Position numbers and translations under genes: made by a program
Notes under the pieces: generated by a model
Seen by the model: only the letters and a program-made list of their open reading frames with translations
The model's database searches: none
Told to the model about the DNA's origin: nothing
NCBI RefSeq assembly: GCF_005298175.1
Contig: NZ_SZYH01000001.1
Location: forward strand, 372,001-436,000
Length of the DNA stretch: 64,000 nt
Reading direction: 5' to 3'
From: Marinobacter panjinensis
GTDB lineage: Bacteria; Pseudomonadota; Gammaproteobacteria; Pseudomonadales; Oleiphilaceae
Shown here: in pieces, positions 1 through 6,659 of the stretch
Position numbering within the stretch: position 1 is the stretch's first letter
Layout: each line of letters begins with the position of its first letter

Positions 1-1
1 C

Positions 2-1603
2 CAGGCGATGAATCACCGACAATTAGCCGAGTTTGCCAGGAAAGCTGAAAAGAATCAGTTGGACCTGCCAGACGGATGCTTTATCAATTACGATCTGGAG
101 GTGATCGACTTCCTGAAGGGTCTTGATCATCAGGGCGCTGAAAAAGACTATCAGGTATTGAAAGATACATTGGGTCGTCGTCCAACACTCAGCGAGTACT
201 ATCGTTTCGGTGCCAGTATCGCTAAAACTCGCAAGTTGCACGGAAGCTGGTTTGGATTGGTTCGGGACATGGAAGATCTCGCCGAGATTGAGGCAGAACT
301 ATTGTCCCGCTACGAAACGTTTCTGCTGGAAGTTGAAACGACGGCCATGAGCAAATCGTTCAAAATGATATTGCTAGACGCGTTCCAGCAGTTAGGCGGA
401 TGGCGTAGTCCACCAAAGCTCTCAAAACTGGCCCAAACATCCTGGGAGACACTGAAACGCCGCCCCAGGCTTTATCAAGAAATTGCTACTTCAGTGAAGG
501 ACGCGGATGGTTCCTCGGCGCAATGGCAGCAATACTGGAAGAAGAACCCAGTCGATCATTGGACCAATAAGTCGCCAGCTGTTTTTGAGATCGAGAACGA
601 TCAATTTAAGCCTGTTATTGGGCTGGAAGGTGAGCAGATACCGCCTTTCGAGGAGATGGTGCAAGAGTTAATTGATTATCGTCTGGCTTCCTACGAAGCA
701 CGGCAATCTTCCAAGCAAGAGCAGTCTTCGTCTGAAAATGTAGTCCCGGTCACTCCTTCTGGAGCGGAGTTGCCTTACTTCCCATCCTTGAAGATCGCGT
801 GTGGCCACTTTAGAAGCAGTAACGCTGAAGAACCGGAGTACAGGTCCGTCGGATTGGGTCATGGGCGAATAGAGCCAACTCGCCATTTCATTGCCAGAGC
901 TTCGGGTAACTCCATGAATGGCGGAAAGCAGCCGATCCAAGACGGTGATTATCTGTTGCTTGAGCGGATCAAGCCGAATCAGGCTGGATCGATAACAGAC
1001 AACACGCTTGCGATTGAACGGATGGATGAGACAGGCGACACGCAATATCTTCTTCGGACGGTTCGTAAATCCCCCGTAGGTGAATATCGGCTCGAAGCTG
1101 CTAATCCAGAGTATGAAGACATTATTGTAACTCCAGAGCTTCTAGAACAGTTTCGAACGTTCGCACGCTTTCGTGAAATTATCGATCCATTGGAAATGGC
1201 TCTCGGACAGGAAATCCCGCGAGAGGAGATTCCGGAGCTATTCGGAGTGACTTTTAATCCCGGCAATTGGCAAAGCGGTCACGTCTTTCTGAAAGATGCG
1301 AATGCGCATGTTTTGCTTGTAACGTTAAACAAGCAGGGCAAAGGGGTCCAGCACCGCTATGTCGATCATTGGATTGATGAGCAAACATTTCATTGGCAGA
1401 GTCAGAACTCAACCACGCCTCAAAACAAGCGCGGTCGGGAACTGGTCGAACACAAAAAGCTTGGACTCTCAGTGCACCTATTTGTCCGCGAGAATAAGCT
1501 GCGTAATGGCAAAGCTGCGCCCTTCACGTATTTTGGTCCAGTTGAATACCAGAGCCATGAAGGTAGCAATCCAATGAGTGTGATATTCAAGCTCAGGAGT
1601 TAG
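2..1603 (+). CDS. C-terminal part of a DUF3427-type superfamily II helicase (5'-truncated by window edge)
   Basis: The frame is open at the left edge, so the true start lies outside; the Met at base 8 is probably internal. The visible 531 residues show no helicase motifs. They resemble the region that follows the helicase core in PLD-nuclease/DEAD-box/DUF3427 proteins (early segment around CFINYDLEVIDFL). Residues ~265-390 look like a LexA/S24-type fold: GNSMNGG near residue 302 supplies a Ser, and a Lys follows in LRTVRK near residue 350. Residues ~400-530 match the DUF3427 tail (FGVTFNPGNWQSGHVFLK, then HVLLVTLNK). Such helicases often sit in accessory or defence loci, which is family knowledge. 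The role here is inferred. The base composition is more AT-rich than most of the window, suggesting transfer. Active protease function is uncertain. Confidence 0.65.
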   Translation, partial: QAMNHRQLAEFARKAEKNQLDLPDGCFINYDLEVIDFLKGLDHQGAEKDYQVLKDTLGRRPTLSEYYRFGASIAKTRKLHGSWFGLVRDMEDLAEIEAELLSRYETFLLEVETTAMSKSFKMILLDAFQQLGGWRSPPKLSKLAQTSWETLKRRPRLYQEIATSVKDADGSSAQWQQYWKKNPVDHWTNKSPAVFEIENDQFKPVIGLEGEQIPPFEEMVQELIDYRLASYEARQSSKQEQSSSENVVPVTPSGAELPYFPSLKIACGHFRSSNAEEPEYRSVGLGHGRIEPTRHFIARASGNSMNGGKQPIQDGDYLLLERIKPNQAGSITDNTLAIERMDETGDTQYLLRTVRKSPVGEYRLEAANPEYEDIIVTPELLEQFRTFARFREIIDPLEMALGQEIPREEIPELFGVTFNPGNWQSGHVFLKDANAHVLLVTLNKQGKGVQHRYVDHWIDEQTFHWQSQNSTTPQNKRGRELVEHKKLGLSVHLFVRENKLRNGKAAPFTYFGPVEYQSHEGSNPMSVIFKLRS

Positions 1604-1752
1604 GCGTTCAATTTCAATCGTTACGGTACCGTCCGCGCTGAAGCATTTCATTATCGCGAGAAACAGCCCCAGGCTCAAAGACCGCCTTTGCGTAAACCAC
1701 GGTTAGAACGGAGAATTGCCAAAGCATCACGACCATCACGGGAAGTTTATTC

Positions 1753-2850
1753 ATGCAAAACGCTCGCATCGCCATTGTTGGCGCCGGTCTGGCGGGTTTA
1801 TACGCCGCTTATTCTCTTGAGAAGAAGGGCATCAAAGACTATGTCATTCTGGAGGCCAGGGAGATTCTTGGTGGGCGGATTGCTTCTACGATCCACTATG
1901 ACGGTAGATCGGATTTGTCAGGAGCGGAGGGTTTCGATCTAGGGCCCGCCTGGTTCTGGCCTGCATTCCAGACCGATATGGCACGACTGGTAGACGAACT
2001 CGAACTAGAGACTTTCGAGCAATTTGAAACCGGCGATATGCTTCTGGAGCGTTCATCGAATCAGCCGCCTGAGAGAGCACGTGGGTACATCAATTCTCCG
2101 CCATCTATGCGAATCGCCGGCGGCATGTATACCCTCATTGATGCGTTATACGGGCGGCTTGATTCAGCGCGGGTTGTGAGAGGACAGGCGGTCCGGCACC
2201 TGCGCATATCAGAACCACATGTCGAGTTAGTGAGCGAAAACGCGAGAGGAGAAACCTTTAGCCATTTTGCAGAACATGTGCTGTTGGCCATGCCGCCCCG
2301 ATTAGTTGAGTCTCAGCTTACGTTTTCGCCCGCCTTGCCGAACGAGCTTGCAAGAAATTGGCAGGAGACAGATACCTGGATGGCCCCTCACGCAAAATAC
2401 ATTGCCGTGTTCGATCGGCCTTTCTGGCGAGATCAAGGGTTATCCGGAGAGGCTCGAAGTGCGCTCGGGCCGATGGTTGAGATCCACGATGCCTCTACTC
2501 TGGGAGGGAAGGGGGCCTTATTTGGTTTCCTGGGCGTGCCTGCTGACGTGCGCAGTCGTGTTCCTGAGGAAGAGCTTATTACTGCTTGCCGCACACAGTT
2601 CGAGCGACTGTTTGGTTCGCAAGCGGAGAATCCAGAGGCAGAATTTATCAAGGACTGGGCTAAAGAGATTTACATCGCCACCGACAGGGATCAAAGATCC
2701 TCTGGCGATCACCCTATGCCTGCCTTGTCGCCGAGCTCAGGTGCATGGGTTAACCGAGTAACCGGAATTGGCAGTGAGTGGTCACGTGAGTTTACGGGGT
2801 ATCTGGCCGGCGCTATTGATGCGGTAAATCGCGGTTTAGATTCTTTTTAG
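1753..2850 (+). CDS. NAD(P)/FAD-dependent amine oxidase-like protein
   Basis: A 365-residue flavoprotein. The N-terminal Rossmann motif IVGAGLAGLYAAYSLEKKG (residues ~8-26) is followed by the flavin-binding EAREILGGRI segment, as in the monoamine oxidase/phytoene desaturase superfamily. The C-terminal part has a short Gly-rich segment before the end (GYLAGAIDAVNRG) that fits the second FAD contact. It is shorter than typical monoamine oxidases (~450 residues). No export signal is visible, so it should be cytoplasmic. It stands alone downstream of the helicase gene, separated by 149 bases. The substrate cannot be predicted. Compare bacterial FAD-dependent amine oxidases and cyclopropane-type flavoproteins. 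Confidence 0.75.
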   Translation: MQNARIAIVGAGLAGLYAAYSLEKKGIKDYVILEAREILGGRIASTIHYDGRSDLSGAEGFDLGPAWFWPAFQTDMARLVDELELETFEQFETGDMLLERSSNQPPERARGYINSPPSMRIAGGMYTLIDALYGRLDSARVVRGQAVRHLRISEPHVELVSENARGETFSHFAEHVLLAMPPRLVESQLTFSPALPNELARNWQETDTWMAPHAKYIAVFDRPFWRDQGLSGEARSALGPMVEIHDASTLGGKGALFGFLGVPADVRSRVPEEELITACRTQFERLFGSQAENPEAEFIKDWAKEIYIATDRDQRSSGDHPMPALSPSSGAWVNRVTGIGSEWSREFTGYLAGAIDAVNRGLDSF

Positions 2851-2929
2851 GAATGTTCGCGGAAAGGGGCAGAGCCCCGGCGCGAGCTGAGCTTCCGCCC
2901 GAGCGCAGGGAATAGTTGCCGGGTTATTT

Positions 2930-3187
2930 CTATTTTTCAGACGAGGATTCGTACTCGCGAATCATGGCAGAAAGCTGGTCTTTCAGATTGAGGCGCTGTT
3001 TCTTGAGATCCTCCAGATGCTCGTCAGAGGTGTTCTCTCCATCACCTTCGAAATGGTGAACTGCATGATCCAGCTCATGGTACTCTTCAAACAATTTCGC
3101 GAAATGATTGTTGGTGGTTTTCAGGTGATGAATAGCTTCTTTTGAGTCTGGGAATTCATGAATCAGATCGTGTTTTTCCAATGACAT
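2930..3187 (-). CDS. YdcH-like DUF465 small protein
   Basis: An 85-residue, charged, probably all-helical protein of the DUF465/YdcH family. It has the typical opening of LEKHDLIHEFP, a middle FEEYHELDHAVHHFE and a terminal LKKQRLNLKDQLSAMI, where the Lys-Lys-x-Arg-Leu-x-Leu-Lys-Asp pattern is the family signature. The function of the family is unknown; members are often stress-expressed. It is transcribed alone. A second, diverged family member lies at 51480-51734, so the organism has at least two copies. No signal peptide or membrane segment is present. Confidence 0.85.
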   Translation of the reverse strand: MSLEKHDLIHEFPDSKEAIHHLKTTNNHFAKLFEEYHELDHAVHHFEGDGENTSDEHLEDLKKQRLNLKDQLSAMIREYESSSEK

Positions 3188-3515
3188 AAAGACAATCCTT
3201 TTGATTGCGGGGTGTGTTTAAATTTGCGCTGCCAACGGCAAACAATACGGCAAGGTGATGACCAGTGACAAGCCGCGCAGGCGTAGGCATTTTCGCTCAT
3301 GATTGGCAGACGATCAGCTGCATGCCACCCACCGCCATGAAACGCTTTATGGGCTCTAATAATAAACGTGCTGGGCGGCCAGGCCTGGTATTACCAGCAG
3401 ATTTTTCGGCTTGCAGATGACGAAGAGGTGGATCCGGACCTGGGCATCCTCAAGGCCGTCGGGGCTTACGTGAAGGATGAACTGAGCCGGGCCCGGCGGG
3501 TGAAGAAGGCCCGGC
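3188..3515. other. Intergenic stretch with an orphan open frame
   Basis: This 328-base gap lies between the YdcH-like gene and the end of the SDR gene, both leftward. I see no hairpin terminator and no RNA gene. Its right half contains the rightward open frame listed at 3368-3529. The rest has no coding sequence that I can support. Confidence 0.4.
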
Positions 3516-3529
3516 TTATCGCAAGATGA
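3368..3529 (+). pseudogene. Possible gene remnant (53 codons, GTG start, unidentified)
   Basis: A rightward frame opens after a TGA about 13 codons upstream, has a GTG at 3368 and ends at TGA 3527-3529, overlapping the end of the SDR gene on the other strand. The predicted peptide looks protein-like: it begins VLGGQAWYYQQIFRLADD, then has an acidic stretch, then ends in a basic helix RARRVKKARLIAR. That character is unlike a random shadow. There is no ATG and no good Shine-Dalgarno sequence, so it may be the 3' remnant of a decayed gene. I do not recognise the family. Confidence 0.25.
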
Positions 3530-4334
3530 TTCTCTGGATCGACCGGGGAATAAACCGGGTGATAAATTCAGCAGCGTAGGTCTGTGGCGTAACCAGATAT
3601 CGAGGCTTGGGACGTCCCACTTCCGCAGCCCTGTAAATCTTTTTGGCGACGTCCGACGCACTGGCTGTAAAAGGCTTGATGCTGGCGCCTGGCGAGAGCG
3701 CTGCTTCCATCGCTTTGTACTTTTCCCGGTGCACGGCGCTTGCCCGGCCAAGCAATGGCTGCAAAGCGGCCAGGGCATGTTCTCTGAACCGTGTCTTCAC
3801 GGGGCCCGGAAGCACCAGCGAGACACTTTCCAGACTTGTGCTGCCCTGTTCATCAAACCAGAAGCTTTCATGGGCCGTGTTCATCGCGGATTTGGCGGCA
3901 CAGTAAGCGCCTTTCATTTTCTGGGGCGTGATGGAGAGAACGGAGCTGACCGCGATGACCCGCAAGGGTATGCCGTGTTGTTCGCAGAGCCTCAGGCAGA
4001 CAGCCGCCAGCTTGATGGGGCCGAACACGTGGGTGCTGAATTGCTTGCTCCACATGGATTCGGACAGGTCGCGAAGCGCCCCAAATTGCCCATAGCCAGA
4101 GTTGTTGACCAGAATTACCCGCTCGGCCCCGGCGATTTCGCTGTCCAGCTCGCCCGCAAGGCTCTCAATCTGATCAAAGGACTCAAGATCCAGTGTCATC
4201 TCGAGAGCCGCGGAGTCCACACCTGTTGGCTGCCGCGAGAGGGCGATAACCCTGTAGCCTTTTCGGAAGAAGAGGTCGCAGGCCTCACGGCCAATGCCGG
4301 CGCTGGTGCCGGTTATCAGGGCCAGTTTTGTCAT
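3516..4334 (-). CDS. Short-chain dehydrogenase/reductase (SDR)
   Basis: A 272-residue classical SDR. The cofactor motif TGTSAGIG (residues ~8-15), the NNSG stabilising motif (77-80), the catalytic Ser near 130-131 and the YCAAK catalytic pair (Tyr144, Lys148) are all present, so it should be an active NAD(P)-dependent oxidoreductase. The C-terminal ~80 residues are a variable substrate region with PGPVKTRF. No neighbour fixes the substrate. The upstream relic of a Gfo/Idh/MocA oxidoreductase points the same way and may once have been co-transcribed. The start ATG overlaps no other gene. Specific activity is unknown. Confidence 0.85.
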   Translation of the reverse strand: MTKLALITGTSAGIGREACDLFFRKGYRVIALSRQPTGVDSAALEMTLDLESFDQIESLAGELDSEIAGAERVILVNNSGYGQFGALRDLSESMWSKQFSTHVFGPIKLAAVCLRLCEQHGIPLRVIAVSSVLSITPQKMKGAYCAAKSAMNTAHESFWFDEQGSTSLESVSLVLPGPVKTRFREHALAALQPLLGRASAVHREKYKAMEAALSPGASIKPFTASASDVAKKIYRAAEVGRPKPRYLVTPQTYAAEFITRFIPRSIQRIILR

Positions 4335-4373
4335 CGCAATATCCGCTTCCTGATTCTATCCATTGAGAATGTC

Positions 4374-4512
4374 TTAAAGAGACACAACCGCGCCGTTCGA
4401 TTCTGCGGATTCGAAAAGCGCCGACATTTTTCGCATCGTGCACTCCCGCCACCACCTTGGTGGCAATTTCGGCGGTACCAATGATTCCCCAGCGAATTTT
4501 GCGATTTTCCAT
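4374..4512 (-). pseudogene. Gfo/Idh/MocA oxidoreductase relic (N- and C-terminal ends only)
   Basis: Read leftwards from ATG 4512, the first ~23 codons give MENRKIRWGIIGTAEIATKV, the classic N-terminal Rossmann start of the Gfo/Idh/MocA family. Shifting one frame from about base 4433, the sequence gives MRKMSALFESAESNGAVVSL followed by TAA at 4374-4376, the usual C-terminal end of the same family. A full member has ~330-370 residues. About 300 codons are therefore missing and the two ends are out of frame. No other explanation accounts for both ends lying in order within 139 bases. The direct reading frame continues as nonsense toward the SDR gene. Confidence 0.7.
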
Positions 4513-4609
4513 AGTCAGTCTCCAATCCAGCTTTCCTGGTCCACGATCCGTTTGAGCTTATACCCTAGAATGGTTGGACTTATCGTCCAGCAATTCGACC
4601 GAGGTCAGG

Positions 4610-5407
4610 TCAGGACTGGGCTGCTTTGAGCCTGTTTTTACCCGTGCTTTTGGCCTCATAAAGTGCTCTGTCGGCAGCCGTTATGAGGGTCTCCAGGCTT
4701 GTGCCCGCTCCTGGATAGGATGCAAGCCCGATACTGAGGGTTGTGGCGCTGTGGTCACAAAAGATCGCTTCAACTTTTTCCCGGATTCTTTCCGTTATTT
4801 CTATGGCTGAGACGATGTCGGTTTCCGGCAGTCCGAAAATGAACTCATCGCCACCGTATCGCCCCGCAATGTCCATCTCTCTGAGGTTGTCGTTAAAAAT
4901 CTGAGCGACTTGCCGTAATACATTGTCGCCACTCTGATGGCCTTCAGAGTCATTAACACTCTTGAAGTTGTCAAGGTCCGCCATAATAAGGACAAGAGGC
5001 TTACCACTACGCCTGGCCAGTGCCAGCTCTTTTTCCATGACACTCTTAAACGTGCACAGGTTATACAACCCGGTCATGCTATCAATGCGCGAGAATTGCA
5101 GCAGCAGGTTCAGTTGTTCACGATCAATTACCACAGGTTGGCTGTGTGTATCCGGTGCTACATTGATCATATAGTCGAGAGCGGCTACCTGAGTGCCGGG
5201 GTCTCTGCCAAGCTTTCGCTGGAGATGAGCCCGGTGGTGCTCCAGCTGTTCGTGATGAAGCTGTGCAGCCAGGCGATCGAAACACATACGAGTGAGCTCA
5301 TGCATCAGCTGTTGCTGGGCATCCTGATCATGGGCGCCATCTGCCCCTGATGCAGACCTGGTCAGGGGCTCTTTGCGCTTTGGGTGATGCGGTAGTTGGT
5401 ATGCCAC
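4610..5407 (-). CDS. GGDEF diguanylate cyclase
   Basis: A 265-residue protein making c-di-GMP from two GTP. The GGDEF domain occupies residues ~100-262, with the active-site loop RYGGDEF (GGDEF at 185-189), the metal/GTP helix DLDNFKSVND and an intact inhibitory RxxD motif (176-179), so product feedback is expected. The first ~95 residues are helical and His/Gln-rich with no recognised sensor. The start is a GTG placed directly after AAGG with no proper spacing. The preceding TGA stop of the PAS gene is in the same frame only two codons upstream. It may therefore be translated by reinitiation or readthrough, or be the 3' part of one interrupted gene. An alternative start is Met35 (base 5305). 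Confidence 0.85.
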   Translation of the reverse strand: MAYQLPHHPKRKEPLTRSASGADGAHDQDAQQQLMHELTRMCFDRLAAQLHHEQLEHHRAHLQRKLGRDPGTQVAALDYMINVAPDTHSQPVVIDREQLNLLLQFSRIDSMTGLYNLCTFKSVMEKELALARRSGKPLVLIMADLDNFKSVNDSEGHQSGDNVLRQVAQIFNDNLREMDIAGRYGGDEFIFGLPETDIVSAIEITERIREKVEAIFCDHSATTLSIGLASYPGAGTSLETLITAADRALYEAKSTGKNRLKAAQS

Positions 5408-5413
5408 CCTTGA

Positions 5414-6403
5414 TCACTCTGTGGCAGCGCTTCGATCGCCCCTGATGTTACCTTCCCGATGGGAATTCAGGTCGTAAATCTGAATCGCGTTATCGCCAAT
5501 TTCCTGTGCTTCGATACACAACTGACGAGCCGCCTCGACCATCAGGGTTGTATCCCGTTTACAGAAATCGGATGGCATGATCAGTATTCCGGCCGAAAGG
5601 CCAAGACGAAAGCTCCCTTTCCCAGCTAGCTGGAATTTGGCGCGAATGATGCCGATGAGTTTGAGTGTGACTTCAATGGCCGAACGCTGTGCGGTCTCCG
5701 TCATAAACATGACGGATTCGCCTTTGCTGATCTGATAGAGAGGGCCGCTTGCGGATGTCAATTGCCCGATTATTCTGGTGGCTTCTTCGAGGCAGTCGTT
5801 GAGAACGTCTGGATCAGGGTCAGATTCAGAAGCGCATCCCCTGAGAGACAGGTAGGTGAGACTGAATCGCGATGGCTCTGGCTGTTTTTTAGGTAGCTCG
5901 GGGTTAAACGGGGGCTCGTGCCGTGTGGATATTTTCACGGGCGATGCAGCCGACCGCACCCTCGGGGTCAGACGAAAATAGTCGGGGATCTCGCGGATAA
6001 TAAACACCAGCTCTGTCCCATCCGCTTCCATATTACTCATTTCCGCAATCTTTATGCTCACGATGGAGGTGTTCTTGCCACGACGGAGCCTGAAAAGCCC
6101 CTCCAACATTGTGGGAATGAAATGGCCGTTCACGTGTGACTCGGCAATTGGCTCAGAGGGCGAGAGGGGCGTTAGCGCGAGAATCCGGTCAATGGGCTCC
6201 CCAAGAGCTTTGTCGAAACTGACATCGAGTATGTTTTCCGCTGCTTTATTAATGTAGGAGATGAGGCCCTTCTCATCGGTGATTGCTATACCTTCCTGTG
6301 TACGCTCGTAGAGGTTCGATGCAATCTGTGGTGATCTTTGAGAAGATTCACTGTCTGACAGTTGACGGCAATGGTTCATAATCTGGCTCATGTCCTCTCC
6401 CAA
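5414..6403 (-). CDS. PAS protein with degenerate GGDEF-like domain
   Basis: A 329-residue sensor-like protein. A PAS domain occupies residues ~28-140 (LYERTQEGIAITDEKGLISY). The C-terminal ~130 residues follow the GGDEF fold: the end LGLSAGILIMPSD and the AARQLCIEAQEIGDNAIQIY helix match the closing part of cyclases. The signature loop, however, reads SKGES instead of GGDEF, so cyclase activity is not expected. It stops with TGA 5414-5416, in the same frame as the downstream GGDEF gene. Together they would make a PAS-degenerate GGDEF-GGDEF protein of ~597 residues. No membrane segment is seen. Confidence 0.75.
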   Translation of the reverse strand: MGEDMSQIMNHCRQLSDSESSQRSPQIASNLYERTQEGIAITDEKGLISYINKAAENILDVSFDKALGEPIDRILALTPLSPSEPIAESHVNGHFIPTMLEGLFRLRRGKNTSIVSIKIAEMSNMEADGTELVFIIREIPDYFRLTPRVRSAASPVKISTRHEPPFNPELPKKQPEPSRFSLTYLSLRGCASESDPDPDVLNDCLEEATRIIGQLTSASGPLYQISKGESVMFMTETAQRSAIEVTLKLIGIIRAKFQLAGKGSFRLGLSAGILIMPSDFCKRDTTLMVEAARQLCIEAQEIGDNAIQIYDLNSHREGNIRGDRSAATE

Positions 6404-6659
6404 TATTATGAAAGCAGGCGCTTGTTATGCCCGGACATCCTGGACAAGGGCACGAAGTATTTTCCAACCTGCGAAGGAACTATAGGTGTACCCCAGTGTT
6501 TGAGAAATGGGGCAGAGCTTTAAAGAAGTATAAGTAAAACCTTTAATTCAGGCCCTGACGAGCCGAAACATAGTCACCTGGCAGAGTGGGTAAACTTGTG
6601 TGACTGGATTCGAGCGGAGCGGGTGCCAGTCTTTTTAAGTAAGGAACGATTGAGACGCT

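Noticed and set aside
1614..1754. Leftward 46-codon frame with a signal-like hydrophobic N-terminus between the helicase and amine oxidase genes
   Set aside because: Short, no ribosome site, starts inside the amine oxidase start and has no recognisable family; could be chance.
2866..2878. GGGGC-AGA-GCCCC hairpin after the amine oxidase gene as a terminator
   Set aside because: Only five pairs and no T run after it.
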